A stretch of DNA of 64,000 bases from Streptomyces sp. NBC_01717. GTDB taxonomy: Bacteria; Actinomycetota; Actinomycetes; Streptomycetales; Streptomycetaceae. The position numbers and the translations under genes are program-made. The notes under the pieces were generated by a model that was given only the letters and a program-made list of their open reading frames with translations, ran no database searches and was not told the DNA's origin. Of this stretch, positions 54,397 to 63,409 are shown in pieces; the stretch's first letter is position 1; each line of letters opens with the position of its first letter. The stretch covers positions 6,448,001 through 6,512,000 of the forward strand of contig NZ_CP109178.1 in assembly GCF_036248255.1 (NCBI RefSeq). The letters are read 5' to 3'.

Positions 54397-56571
54397 ATGG
54401 GCATCGCAATCACCCAAGAACAGAGGGAGCTGGCGCAGTCCGTACGGGGGTGGCTGGCGCGCACCGTGCCGCCGGAGGAGATCCGCAAACTCCTCGATGC
54501 GAGCGCCCCTTCTGCGCCCGGCGTGCGCCCCGGTTACTGGGACGGGCTCGCGGAACAGGGTCTGCTCGCCCTCCATCTGCCCGAGGGGTACGGGGGAGGG
54601 GGCGGCGCACTCCTCGACCTCGCCGTGGTCCTGGAGGAGACGGGGCGGGCCGCGCTCCCCGGCCCCTACCTGGCGACCGTACTCGCCTCGGCGCTGCTCG
54701 GCGGGGCAGGCGCGAGTGATCTTGCACGCGCCCTCGCGGACGGCACCCGCATCGGCGCCGTCGCCCTCGGCCCAGGCACCCTGACCGCTGTGGACAGCGA
54801 GGGCGGCCACCTCCTCGACGGCGTCGCCCCGGTGCTCTCCGGCGCCGAGGCCGACCTGCTTCTGCTCCCCGCCGCCGCGGCAGGCGGCACCCGCTGGTTC
54901 GCCGTCGACTCCGCTACCGAAGGGCTGACCGTATGCCCGCACCGCGGCGCCGACCCGACCCGGCCCACCGCCGAGGTCCGCGCCGGCGGCGTACTCGTCC
55001 CCGCGGCCCGTGCCGTACGCATCGGCTCCGGGACCGTCCGCGACCTCGCCGCCGTCCTGTTCGCCGCCGAGGCATGCGGCACCGCTGCCTGGGCGCTGGA
55101 CACCGCCGTCGCGTACGCCAAGGTCCGTGAACAGTTCGGCCGCCCCATCGGACAGTTCCAGGGCATCAAACACCTCTGCGCCGACATGCTCGTACGCGTC
55201 GAGCAGGCCCGCGCACTGGTGTGGGACGCCGCACGCGCGGCGGACGAGGCCCCGGAGGCACGCGCACTGGTCGCCGCCCTCGCCGCGGGCACCGCTCTCG
55301 ACGCCGCCTACAGCTGTGCCAAGGACTGCATCCAGATCCTCGGCGGTATCGGCTTCACCTGGGAGCACGACGCCCACCTCCACCTGCGCCGGGCCGTGGT
55401 GGCGCGCCAGCTGCTCGGGGCCGGGGACGCCCACCGGCTGCGGGCCGCCCGGCTGGCCGAAGGCGGAGCTCGCCGCGAGCTCTCCCTGGAACTCCCCGCC
55501 GAAGCCGCCCGTCACCGCGCCGAGGCGCGCGAAACCATCGCCGCCGCCCGGAACCTGGCCCCGGAGGCGGCCCGCCGCGCCCTCGCCCCGACCGGCTACG
55601 CCGCCCCGCACCTGCCCGCCCCGTACGGACTGGACGCCGGACCGGTGCAACAGCTGGCCGTGCAACAGGAGCTGAAGGAACAGGGCGTGAAGGTGAGCGG
55701 CCTCGGAATCGCCACCTGGGTGGTGCCGTCGCTCCTCGCGTACGGGACACCGGAGCAGCAGGACCGCTATCTCCTGCCCACCCTGCGCGGCGAACTCCTG
55801 TGGTGCCAGCTGTTCTCCGAGCCCGGCGCCGGCTCGGACCTCGCCTCGCTCCGGACGAGGGCCGAGCGGACCGCCGACGGCTGGCGGATCAACGGCCAGA
55901 AGGTGTGGACGAGCGCCGCCCAATGGGCCGACCACGGCATCCTGCTCGCCAGGACCGACCCGGACGCCCCCAAGCACCAGGGGATCGGCTACTTCCTCGT
56001 CGACATGAAGGACACCGCAGGCATCCACATCCGCCCGCTGAAGGAGATGACCGGCGACTCCCTCTTCAACGAGGTGTACTTCGACGACGTCCTGCTGCCC
56101 GCCGACGCAGTCGTCGGCGACGTCGGCGACGGCTGGCGGGTCGCCCGCAACACCCTCGGCAACGAACGCGTCCACATGGCCGACCAGATGACCTTCGACA
56201 CCGGCCTGGAAGCGCTGATCGCCCGCTCCGGCGAACTCGACGGCACGCACCGGGCGCGGATCGGCGCACTCGCCGCCGAGGCGCACGCGCTCGCCTGCAT
56301 CGGGCTGCGGACCACCATGCAACAGGTCTCCGGCCTGGAACCGGGCGCCGGGGCATCCGTACGCAAGCTCGTCCAGACCTCCCACCAGCAGAAGGTCGCC
56401 GAGCTCGCCCTGGAACTTCTGGGACCGGCCGGGGCGACCGACGAGGGCCCCGGGGCGCGGGCCCTGCACGGCTTTCTGATGTCCCGCTGTCTGACCATCG
56501 CGGGCGGCACCACCCAGGTCCAGCTCAATGTCGTCGCCGAGCGCATCCTCGGCCTGCCACGGGACCCGTGA
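54397..56571 (+). CDS. FadE34/ChsE3-like double-domain acyl-CoA dehydrogenase
   Basis: A 724-aa fusion of two acyl-CoA dehydrogenase modules, about twice the usual length. Module 1 (about 1-365): REQFGRPIGQFQ (244-255), GGIGFTWEHD (316-325). Module 2 (about 375-724): CQLFSEPGAGSDLASL (470-485), WRINGQKVWTS, and RCLTIAGGTTQVQLNVVAERILGLPRDP at the end. In mycobacteria FadE34 (ChsE3) has this architecture, acts on CoA esters of steroid side chains and is KstR-regulated. ATG 54397 has an exact KstR box 44 bases upstream. The substrate is inferred from homology. Confidence 0.85.
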   Translation: MGIAITQEQRELAQSVRGWLARTVPPEEIRKLLDASAPSAPGVRPGYWDGLAEQGLLALHLPEGYGGGGGALLDLAVVLEETGRAALPGPYLATVLASALLGGAGASDLARALADGTRIGAVALGPGTLTAVDSEGGHLLDGVAPVLSGAEADLLLLPAAAAGGTRWFAVDSATEGLTVCPHRGADPTRPTAEVRAGGVLVPAARAVRIGSGTVRDLAAVLFAAEACGTAAWALDTAVAYAKVREQFGRPIGQFQGIKHLCADMLVRVEQARALVWDAARAADEAPEARALVAALAAGTALDAAYSCAKDCIQILGGIGFTWEHDAHLHLRRAVVARQLLGAGDAHRLRAARLAEGGARRELSLELPAEAARHRAEARETIAAARNLAPEAARRALAPTGYAAPHLPAPYGLDAGPVQQLAVQQELKEQGVKVSGLGIATWVVPSLLAYGTPEQQDRYLLPTLRGELLWCQLFSEPGAGSDLASLRTRAERTADGWRINGQKVWTSAAQWADHGILLARTDPDAPKHQGIGYFLVDMKDTAGIHIRPLKEMTGDSLFNEVYFDDVLLPADAVVGDVGDGWRVARNTLGNERVHMADQMTFDTGLEALIARSGELDGTHRARIGALAAEAHALACIGLRTTMQQVSGLEPGAGASVRKLVQTSHQQKVAELALELLGPAGATDEGPGARALHGFLMSRCLTIAGGTTQVQLNVVAERILGLPRDP

Positions 56572-56696
56572 CGCTGGAGTACCCGGTGATCCGGCACATG
56601 AACAACCTGGAGTCCGTCCTCACCTACGAGGGCACCACGGAGATGCACACCCTCGCTCTCGGTCAGGCGCTCACCGGTCACGCAGCCTTCCGCTGA
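56568..56696 (+). pseudogene. C-terminal remnant of glutaryl-CoA dehydrogenase-like gene
   Basis: Directly after the FadE34-like stop, another frame encodes YPVIRHMNNLESVLTYEG and then TTEMHTLALGQALTGHAAFR before a stop. This is the last about 40 residues of GcdH-type acyl-CoA dehydrogenases, where YEGT..MHTLALG contacts FAD. Only the tail is present. A GTG at 56568 overlaps the preceding stop, so a 42-residue peptide could be made, but it would lack the fold. It looks like the scar of a lost tandem acyl-CoA dehydrogenase gene. Confidence 0.75.
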
Positions 56697-56716
56697 CCGG
56701 ACCCCGCTGCCATTAT

Positions 56717-56731
56717 CTGACGCATCGTCAG
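56717..56731. promoter_or_regulatory. TGAC-N5-GTCA motif
   Basis: CTGACGCATCGTCAG, a dyad with TGACG/CGTCA arms, 38 bases before the SCPx thiolase ATG. Its core is the reverse complement of the core before the LLM oxidoreductase. Confidence 0.6.
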
Positions 56732-56768
56732 ACGAGTCGAAGCGTGGCAGCGGACCGGGAGGAAGACC

Positions 56769-57962
56769 ATGAAGGCCTACATCGTCGGTGTCGGGATGAC
56801 GAAGTTCGAGAAGCCCGAGACGCGTGACTGGCAGTACTGGGACATGGCGAGGGAGGCCGGGAGCGCGGCGCTCGCCGACGCCGGGGTCCGCTACGAACAG
56901 GTGCAGCAGGTCCCCGTCGGCTACTGCTTCCAGGCCTCCACGGCCGGTCAGCGCGCCGCGTACGAACTCGGACTGACCGGCGTACCCGTCTACAACGTCA
57001 ACAACAACTGTGCGACCGGCTCCACCGCGCTGATGATGGCCCGCCAGTTCGTCGAGGGCGGCATCGGCGACTGCGTGCTCGCGCTCGGATTCGAGAAGAT
57101 GGCGCGCGGGGCACTGGGCGGCGGCGGATCCGACGGCGGCGCCGACTTCCGGACGTCGCCCGTTGCCCGGCACTACGGGATCATGGCCGCCGCCCACGGC
57201 TTCGAGATGTCCCCGCCCACCGCCCAGATCTTCGGCAACGCGGCCCGCGAACACATGGACCGGTACGGGACGACCGAGGCGCAGCTCGCGGCGGTCGGCG
57301 CCAAGAACCACCGGCACTCGGTGAACAATCCGTACGCCCAGTTCCAGGACGCGTACACGGTCGACGAGATCCTCGCCGCCCGGACCATCCACCGCCCGCT
57401 GACCAAGCTCCAGTGCTCGCCCACCTCCGACGGAGCGGCCGCCGCCGTCGTCGTATCGGAACGGTTCGTCGAGAGCCACGGGCTGGGCGACCGGGCCGTC
57501 GAGATCGTCGCCCAGGCCATGACGACCGACACCGGCGAGTCGTTCGCCTCCGGCACCTGCATCGACGCCGTCGGCCCGCCCATGTCCCGGGCCGCCGCCC
57601 AGCAGGTGTACGACACCTCGGGGCTCTCGGCCGCGGACCTCGACGTCATCGAGCTGCACGACTGCTTCTCCATCAACGAACTCCTGACCTACGAGGCGCT
57701 CGGCCTGTGCGGCGAGGGCGAGTCCGGCAAGCTCGTCGAGTCCGGAGCCACCACCTACGGCGGCCGCTGGGTCGTCAACCCGTCCGGCGGGCTGATCTCC
57801 AAGGGTCACCCGCTCGGCGCCACCGGCATCGCCCAGGCCGCCGAACTCACCTGGCAGCTGCGCGGTGAGGCGGGCCCCCGGCAGGTCGCCGATGCCCGGG
57901 TCGGACTCGCCCACAACATCGGGCTCGGCGGCGCGGCGGTGGTCACGCTGCTCCGTCGCTAA
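56769..57962 (+). CDS. SCPx-type thiolase (lipid-transfer protein)
   Basis: A 397-aa thiolase of the SCP-x/lipid-transfer group. Nucleophile Cys81 in NNNCATGSTA, His-Asp-Cys in ELHDCFSINE replacing the NEAF motif of classic thiolases, and SKGHPLGATGIA. Such enzymes cleave branched-chain 3-ketoacyl-CoAs, as in peroxisomal sterol side-chain shortening; mycobacterial homologues are annotated as Ltp proteins. It lacks the SCP2 domain. Its stop codon lies at the edge of a MITE-like element. Confidence 0.85.
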   Translation: MKAYIVGVGMTKFEKPETRDWQYWDMAREAGSAALADAGVRYEQVQQVPVGYCFQASTAGQRAAYELGLTGVPVYNVNNNCATGSTALMMARQFVEGGIGDCVLALGFEKMARGALGGGGSDGGADFRTSPVARHYGIMAAAHGFEMSPPTAQIFGNAAREHMDRYGTTEAQLAAVGAKNHRHSVNNPYAQFQDAYTVDEILAARTIHRPLTKLQCSPTSDGAAAAVVVSERFVESHGLGDRAVEIVAQAMTTDTGESFASGTCIDAVGPPMSRAAAQQVYDTSGLSAADLDVIELHDCFSINELLTYEALGLCGEGESGKLVESGATTYGGRWVVNPSGGLISKGHPLGATGIAQAAELTWQLRGEAGPRQVADARVGLAHNIGLGGAAVVTLLRR

Positions 57963-58155
57963 GGGCTGTCCCGTGATCCCCGGCGGGCGCACGACGACAG
58001 CTACGGCACCTCTCCCCCGTAGCCTCAACGGCACGGGGGTACCCCCTCCGTTGTCGGAACACCCGAATACATCCGGTATGAGGATGTTCCTCCGCCTTGT
58101 GATGCACCCCATCTGACGCCGCACGCCGATCCATCAGGGATTACGGGACAGTCCT
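57962..58155. mobile_element. 194-bp MITE-like element
   Basis: Imperfect 19-bp terminal inverted repeats, AGGGCTGTCCCGTGATCCC (57962-57980) and the complement of AGGACTGTCCCGTAATCCC (58137-58155), match at 17 of 19. There is no transposase. The inner 150 bases hold no supported gene. GGCTGTCCCGT ends are, as I recall, typical of non-autonomous elements in Streptomyces intergenic regions. No clear target duplication. The left end starts on the last base of the thiolase TAA stop. Confidence 0.6.
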
Positions 58156-58213
58156 TGGTCGGAGGCGGGGCCCGACCATATACCGATGTACGGGGCGCAG
58201 GGCGCCTGCGAGT

Positions 58214-59740
58214 ATGACGCCCATGGCAGACGTCACGACACCCGCGCATGTGCAGAACCGGCGAACACCCCGGACCTGGGCGGTGGTGCTCGCCGCCTGC
58301 GTCGGCCAGTTCCTCGTCGTCCTCGATGTGTCGGTCGTCAATGTGGCGCTGCCGTCCATGCGGTCCGACCTGGGGCTGAGCGCCGCACAACTGCAGTGGG
58401 TGCTCAACGCCTACGCGATCGCGTTCGCCGGCTTCATGCTGCTCGGCGGGCGGGCCGCCGACCTGTACGGCCGCAAGCGGATGTTCCTGGTCGGACTCGG
58501 CCTGTTCACCGCGGCCTCGCTGGCCGGTGGATTCGCGCAGGAGGGCTGGCAGCTGCTGGCCGCCCGCGCGGCGCAGGGGCTCGGCGCCGCCGTGCTGTCC
58601 CCCGCCACCCTCACCATTCTCACCGCCGCCGTCCCCGAAGGCCACGCCCGGACCAAGGCGATCGGCACCTGGATGGCCGTCGGTGCGGGCGGCGGCGCGG
58701 CCGGCGGGATGGTCGGCGGAGTGCTCACCGACGTCCTCAACTGGCGCTGGGTCCTGCTGATCAACGTGCCGTTCGGTGTGCTCGTCCTGATCGGCGGCGC
58801 CGCCTGGCTCGCCGAGAGCCGGGCGCGCGAGCGGCACCGTATCGACCTGCTGGGCGCGGTGCTCGTCACGGCGGGCCTGGCCGCCGTCGCCTACGGCATC
58901 GTGCAGACCGAGCAGGAGGGCTGGGCCGCACCGGCCACCCTGGTGCCGCTGCTCGGCGGACTCGCGCTGCTCGCGCTCTTCGTCCTGGTGGAAGCCCGGA
59001 CGGCGGCGCCGCTGATGCCGCTGCGGGTGCTGGGCACGCGGGCGGTGGCGGCGGCGAACGTGGCGATGATCGTGATGGGGTCCGCGACCTTCTCGATGTG
59101 GTACTTCATGACTGTGTACGCACAGTCGGTGCTGGGCTATACGCCGATGCAGGCCGGATTCGCCCTGCTGCCCACCTCGTTGGCGGTCGTTCTCGGCTCG
59201 ACGTTCGCGCCGCGGATGATGGCACGGGTCGGCGCGAAGAATCTTGTCCTGATCGGTCTGGCGGTCACCGCAGCGGGCTTCGGGTGGCAGTCCACGATGG
59301 GCGCCGACGGCTCGTACTTCACGTCGATCTGCGGGCCCGGCGTCCTGATGATGGCCGGAGCGGGATTCGCGTCCACCCCGCTCGCCTCCCTCGCCACCTC
59401 GGGCGCGGCGTCCGGAGACGCCGGGCTGGTCTCCGGGCTGGTCAACACCTCGCGCACGATGGGCGGTGCGCTGGGGCTCGCAGTGCTCTCCACCGTCGCG
59501 GCGGCGCGCACCGGGGGCGGAACCGGGGCGGAGGACCTCACCGCGGGGTTCGCGCTGGCGTTCCGCACGGCGGGCTCGGTGCTGCTCGGCGGGCTGCTGC
59601 TGATGACGCTGTGGCTGCCGCGTCACCGCTCGCCGCGTTCCGGTACCCCGAGCGTGTCGGGTGCATCGAGCCCGTCCCGGACGTCGAGCCCGTCCGGCAC
59701 GTCAAGCGCGTCGGACATGTCGAGGACGTCCGGCGACTGA
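58214..59740 (+). CDS. DHA2 (EmrB/QacA) MFS transporter
   Basis: A 508-aa drug/H+ antiporter with 14 helices. Motif D1 FLVVLDVSVVNVALPSM in helix 1, motif A GGRAADLYGRKRMF, motif C-like GAGGGAAGGMVGGVL, and a Ser/Thr-rich C-terminal tail of about 50 residues. ATG 58214 is used; ATG 58223 is the alternative and neither has a strong ribosome binding site. Likely exports an amphipathic compound. Confidence 0.85.
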   Translation: MTPMADVTTPAHVQNRRTPRTWAVVLAACVGQFLVVLDVSVVNVALPSMRSDLGLSAAQLQWVLNAYAIAFAGFMLLGGRAADLYGRKRMFLVGLGLFTAASLAGGFAQEGWQLLAARAAQGLGAAVLSPATLTILTAAVPEGHARTKAIGTWMAVGAGGGAAGGMVGGVLTDVLNWRWVLLINVPFGVLVLIGGAAWLAESRARERHRIDLLGAVLVTAGLAAVAYGIVQTEQEGWAAPATLVPLLGGLALLALFVLVEARTAAPLMPLRVLGTRAVAAANVAMIVMGSATFSMWYFMTVYAQSVLGYTPMQAGFALLPTSLAVVLGSTFAPRMMARVGAKNLVLIGLAVTAAGFGWQSTMGADGSYFTSICGPGVLMMAGAGFASTPLASLATSGAASGDAGLVSGLVNTSRTMGGALGLAVLSTVAAARTGGGTGAEDLTAGFALAFRTAGSVLLGGLLLMTLWLPRHRSPRSGTPSVSGASSPSRTSSPSGTSSASDMSRTSGD

Positions 59741-59768
59741 GACACGGCAGCCGCCGGCCGCCGGCCGC

Positions 59769-60410
59769 CTACAGCCAACCCTGCTGCCGTGCCGCCCGCA
59801 CCGCCTCCATGCGATTACGGGTCCCCGTCTTCCCGATCGCGGACGACAGATAGTTGCGCACCGTCGACTCCGACAGATGCAGCTTGGCCGCGATGTCCGC
59901 GACCGTCGCCCCGTCCACCGAGGCGTTCAGCGCGTCCCGTTCCCGCGCGGTGAGCGGGCTGGGCCCCGCGCTCAGGGCCGCGGCGGCGAGGGCGGGGTCG
60001 ACGACGGTCTCGCCGGTCAGCACCCGGCGGATCGCCTCCGCGAGTTCCTCGACCGGGCCGTCCTTGACCAGAAAGCCTGCTGCCCCGGCCTCCATCGCGC
60101 GGCGCAGATAGCCGGGCCGGCCGAAGGTGGTGAGGATCAGCACCCGGCAGTCCGGCACCTCCTCGCGCAGATCGGCGGCGGCGTCCAGTCCGCTGCGGCC
60201 CGGGAGTTCGATGTCGAGGAGTGCCACATCGGGACGGGACATCAGCGCCGCGTCCACGATCTCGTCCCCGGCGGCCACCTGGGCCACCACCTCGATGTCC
60301 GGTTCCAGACCCAGCAGCAGGGCGAGCGCGCCGCGCATCATGCCCTGATCCTCGGCGAGCAGCACACGTACGGCCTTGGTGGGCCGGTGATTCCGGGGCA
60401 TCTCGTTCAC
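59769..60410 (-). CDS. LuxR-type response regulator
   Basis: A 213-aa NarL/LuxR response regulator. Receiver domain: LAEDQGMMRGAL, phosphoacceptor Asp in DVALLDIELPG (about 60), LTTFGRPGYL and FLVKDGP. C-terminal HTH: LTARERDALNASVDGATVADIAAKLHLSESTVRNYLSSAIGKTG. GTG 60410 overlaps the kinase stop by 4 bases; ATG 60401 is the alternative. It is the last gene of an ATPase-permease-kinase-regulator operon, typical of cell-envelope stress or antibiotic-responsive DesR/LiaR-like systems. Confidence 0.85.
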   Translation of the reverse strand: MNEMPRNHRPTKAVRVLLAEDQGMMRGALALLLGLEPDIEVVAQVAAGDEIVDAALMSRPDVALLDIELPGRSGLDAAADLREEVPDCRVLILTTFGRPGYLRRAMEAGAAGFLVKDGPVEELAEAIRRVLTGETVVDPALAAAALSAGPSPLTARERDALNASVDGATVADIAAKLHLSESTVRNYLSSAIGKTGTRNRMEAVRAARQQGWL

Positions 60411-61627
60411 CGGCCCAGCGTAGGGGGTGGGACCGAGCAGTCGGCGGTATCCACTCCGTCCGCGGCGTCCGTCGCGTCCACCGGCAGTTCCGCCGTGACC
60501 ACGAAGCCGCCGTCCGGACCGGGGCCCGCCGTGAGCGAGCCGCCGGCCGCCGCGAGGCGTTCGGTGAGGCCCTTCAGACCGGTGCCGCCGATGCCCGGAG
60601 CGGGCGGCTCGGCGGCCTGCCCGCGGCCGTCGTCGGTGACGGTCAGCCGGACCCGCTCGGTCGTGCCGTCGACCATGAACGAGCAGGTGGTCGCATCGCT
60701 GTGGCGTACGACGTTGGTCACCGCCTCCCGTACCACCCAGCCCAGCAGTGCCTCGGCCTGCGGGGCGAGCGGCGGTCCCGATCGGCGCACCAGCGGTTCG
60801 GTCCCGGCGGCGGTCAGCGCGGACCTCGCCCGGTCGAGTTCGGTGGCCAGACTCCCCTCGCGGTAGCCGGTGACGGCCTCCCGGATCTCGGTGAGGGCCT
60901 GGCGGCCGACGGACTCGATGTCGGCGACCTGGAGCAGCGCCGCGTCGATGTCGCGCGGGGCCAGCCGGCGCGCGGCCTCCGACTTGACGACGATCACGGA
61001 GAGCGTGTGCCCCAGCAGGTCGTGCAGATCGCGGGAGAACCGGAGCCGCTCCTTCTCCACGGCTGTCCGGGCCAGTTCCTGCCGGGTGGCGCGCAGTTCC
61101 ATCACGGTCTCCGACAGGGTGAGGATCGCGGCGGTCACCGCACCGGAGATGAAGGTGCCGTATCCGATGGCCCACGGTTCCGAGACGTTGTCCCCGCGCC
61201 AGACGGCGACGAGACTGGCCACGGCCGCCAGACACAGCAGGCCGAGCAACAGCTGCCGCTGACGCAGCACGGTGCCGCAGGCCAGCGAGAGCAGCGGGAA
61301 GAACAGCAGCCAGCTGCCGCCGTAGCCGATCGCCAGGCCGAACGTGACCACGGCCATCGCGGCGAGCAGCCAGTACGACCCGGGGCTCTCGCGCTTCTCC
61401 TTGACGAACGCCCGGAACACCACAGAGATGTAGAGGGAGTTGAAAGTGAGCAGACCGAGACCACCGATCCAGGGGTTCGGCGTCTCCCCCTGGAAGAGGT
61501 TGGAGAAGGCGCCGAGGCCCATCAGCAGCCAGGGCAGCAGAGCGTACGGGCCGGGCGGCCCGGGGCGCCCCTCCTCGCGGTGCCGCCGGCGCCGTTCCCG
61601 CCACGATCCTGATCCGTTCCGGGCCAT
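60407..61627 (-). CDS. Sensor histidine kinase (HisKA_3)
   Basis: A 406-aa kinase. A cluster of basic residues at the N-terminus is followed by five to six membrane helices (about 25-165), then the HisKA_3 dimer/phospho-acceptor FSRDLHDLLGHTLS (His about 203) and a HATPase_c domain with REAVTNVVRHSDAT (N box) and TDDGRG (G box). Membrane-bound sensor with no large extracellular domain, as in DesK. ATG 61627 has GGGAG upstream; the GTG at 61642, which overlaps the permease stop, is an alternative. Confidence 0.85.
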   Translation of the reverse strand: MARNGSGSWRERRRRHREEGRPGPPGPYALLPWLLMGLGAFSNLFQGETPNPWIGGLGLLTFNSLYISVVFRAFVKEKRESPGSYWLLAAMAVVTFGLAIGYGGSWLLFFPLLSLACGTVLRQRQLLLGLLCLAAVASLVAVWRGDNVSEPWAIGYGTFISGAVTAAILTLSETVMELRATRQELARTAVEKERLRFSRDLHDLLGHTLSVIVVKSEAARRLAPRDIDAALLQVADIESVGRQALTEIREAVTGYREGSLATELDRARSALTAAGTEPLVRRSGPPLAPQAEALLGWVVREAVTNVVRHSDATTCSFMVDGTTERVRLTVTDDGRGQAAEPPAPGIGGTGLKGLTERLAAAGGSLTAGPGPDGGFVVTAELPVDATDAADGVDTADCSVPPPTLGR

Positions 61628-61638
61628 GCCGACTCCCG

Positions 61639-62364
61639 TCACGCCGTCCTCGCGGACCGACGGTACGAGACGACCGCGTACGCACCGAACAGCAGAAGCC
61701 ATCCGGCGAGCACGGTGATCGTCCCCACGGACGGCGCGTGGCCCTCCGTGGCCGCCCAGCCCAGGTCGGCGAACCGGTGGGCGGGGGTGTACGCGCCGAT
61801 GCTGCGCACCCACGACGGGAACAGGGAGAGCGGGAACCACAACCCACCGACGATCGCGAAGCCCATCAGCGCGGCCACGTTGACCACCCCGGTGGCCTGT
61901 GGGGTGAGCCGGTAGCCGTTGCCGATGCCGAGCAGGGTGAACGGCAGTGCGCCGATCCACAGCAGCAGCGTCAGGGAGATCCACTGCCCGGCCTCCAGCC
62001 GTACGCCGTTGACCAGCGCCCCGGCGAGCAACACCGCCAGGACGGTGGGCAGCACGGTCACCGAACCGCTGATCGCGCGGCCGGTGACCACCCGGGACGG
62101 GTCGAGCGGGGTGATCCGCAACTGCTGGAGCCAGCCGAGGGACTTGTCGGACGCGACGCCCGTACCGATGGACATGGCTGCGCCCAGTGCCCCGTACGCC
62201 GCCATGCCGACCATGGACATGACCTTCCATTCGGCCGCGTCGTCGCCGCCGGCACCGATGTTGGTGAAGAGCAGATACATCAGCACCGGCATCCCGATCC
62301 CGAAGATCATGAAGAATCCGTCGCGCAGGGTACGGCGGATCTCGAGCACGATGTAGGGAAACAT
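61639..62364 (-). CDS. ABC-2 type transporter permease
   Basis: A 241-aa six-helix permease of the ABC-2 exporter class, with FFMIFGIGMPVLMYLLF, VLAVLLAGALVNGV and GGLWFPLSLFPSWVRSIGAYTPAHRFADL near the C-terminus. Start ATG overlaps the ATPase stop by one base. With the ATPase it likely exports a drug, peptide or lipid. Confidence 0.85.
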   Translation of the reverse strand: MFPYIVLEIRRTLRDGFFMIFGIGMPVLMYLLFTNIGAGGDDAAEWKVMSMVGMAAYGALGAAMSIGTGVASDKSLGWLQQLRITPLDPSRVVTGRAISGSVTVLPTVLAVLLAGALVNGVRLEAGQWISLTLLLWIGALPFTLLGIGNGYRLTPQATGVVNVAALMGFAIVGGLWFPLSLFPSWVRSIGAYTPAHRFADLGWAATEGHAPSVGTITVLAGWLLLFGAYAVVSYRRSARTA

Positions 62365-63299
62365 CAGACGGTCTCCTTCTCCGAGATGGTGGCTGGGGTG
62401 GTCAGCGAGAGGAACGCGTCTTCGAGCGTGGGCCGGGAGACCTGGAGATCGCGGACCCGGCCGAGGCGGGCCAACTCGATCACCGTGGCGTCCGAGTCGT
62501 CCGTACGCAGCAGGGCACGGTCCCCGCGGACCTCGACGGCGTTGACGCCGGGCAGCAGTTCCAGGCCCTCGGTCGGTCCTCCCGCCAGGTCGAAGGAGAC
62601 GCGGCTGCCGCCGACCGACTCCTTGATCCGCTCGGCACTGCCGTCGGCCACGATCCGGCCGTGGTCGATGACGACGATCCGGTCGGCGTTCTCGTCGGCC
62701 TCCTCCAGATAGTGGGTGGAGAAGAGGACCGTGTTGCCGCGCCGGGCGTAGGCCCGCATGGCGTCCCAGAACGCCCGCCGGGCCTCGACGTCCAGGGCGG
62801 CGGTCGGCTCGTCCAGGACGATCAGTTCCGGGTTGCCGGCCAGCGCGACGGCGAACCGGACGCGCTGGACCTGCCCGCCGGAGAGCTTGTCGACGCGCCG
62901 GTCGGCGTACGCGCTGACGCCCGCCAGGGCGAGCGATTCGGGGACCGGCATCGGGCTCGGGTAGGTGGAGGCGACGAAGGCGATCAGTTCGCGGACCGTC
63001 ACCCGGGGGATGGGCTGCCCGTCCTGGAGCATGGCGCCGACCCGGCCGGCCCGTACCGCCTGCTCGGGGGTCCGGCCGAGCAGCTGCACGCCACCGGAGT
63101 CCGGCTCGTCGAGTCCGAGCAGAAGGCTGATGGTGGTGGACTTGCCCGCACCGTTGCGGCCGAGCAGGGCGACGGTCTCGCCGCGTTCGACGGTCAGGTC
63201 GATCCCGTCGACGGCGCGTACGGTCTGTGCCGCCCGGCCGAAGGTCTTGACTGCCCCGGTGAAGATCACCGCGGGCCCGCTCCCCGTTGTCTTTTCCAT
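62364..63299 (-). CDS. ABC transporter ATPase
   Basis: A 311-aa ATPase of the drug-export type. Walker A GRNGAGKST (about 46-54), Q-loop MLQDGQPIP, signature LSGGQVQRV and Walker B LIVLDEPTAALD. A C-terminal regulatory tail of about 90 residues follows (EVRGDRALLRTDDSDATVIELARLG). First gene of the operon; the palindrome at 63359-63374 lies 60 bases upstream of the ATG. Confidence 0.9.
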   Translation of the reverse strand: MEKTTGSGPAVIFTGAVKTFGRAAQTVRAVDGIDLTVERGETVALLGRNGAGKSTTISLLLGLDEPDSGGVQLLGRTPEQAVRAGRVGAMLQDGQPIPRVTVRELIAFVASTYPSPMPVPESLALAGVSAYADRRVDKLSGGQVQRVRFAVALAGNPELIVLDEPTAALDVEARRAFWDAMRAYARRGNTVLFSTHYLEEADENADRIVVIDHGRIVADGSAERIKESVGGSRVSFDLAGGPTEGLELLPGVNAVEVRGDRALLRTDDSDATVIELARLGRVRDLQVSRPTLEDAFLSLTTPATISEKETV

Positions 63300-63358
63300 G
63301 ACCCCGACGTTACGGAGTCGGGTGGCAGTCCCGGCAGAGGCGCATGTACGAACTCCGG

Positions 63359-63374
63359 GATGACAAATGTCATC
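63359..63374. promoter_or_regulatory. Perfect palindrome before ABC/two-component operon
   Basis: GATGACAAATGTCATC has 7-bp perfect arms with an AA centre. It lies 60 bases before the ATPase start and resembles the ATGACA-N-TGTCAT sites bound by DesR/LiaR-type regulators, suggesting autoregulation by the operon's own response regulator. Confidence 0.5.
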
Positions 63375-63409
63375 GCCGGCCCGTCGTCATGCGTTGCCCG
63401 GTACGGCTT

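Noticed and set aside
52348..56469. Open frame of 1373 codons on the minus strand
   Set aside because: The MFS protein occupies the 600 terminal codons with a good start; the upstream part is the antisense of the acyl-CoA dehydrogenase gene.
55989..58124. 711-codon minus-strand open frame across the thiolase
   Set aside because: It is antisense to two clear genes and has no domain; high GC makes such frames common.
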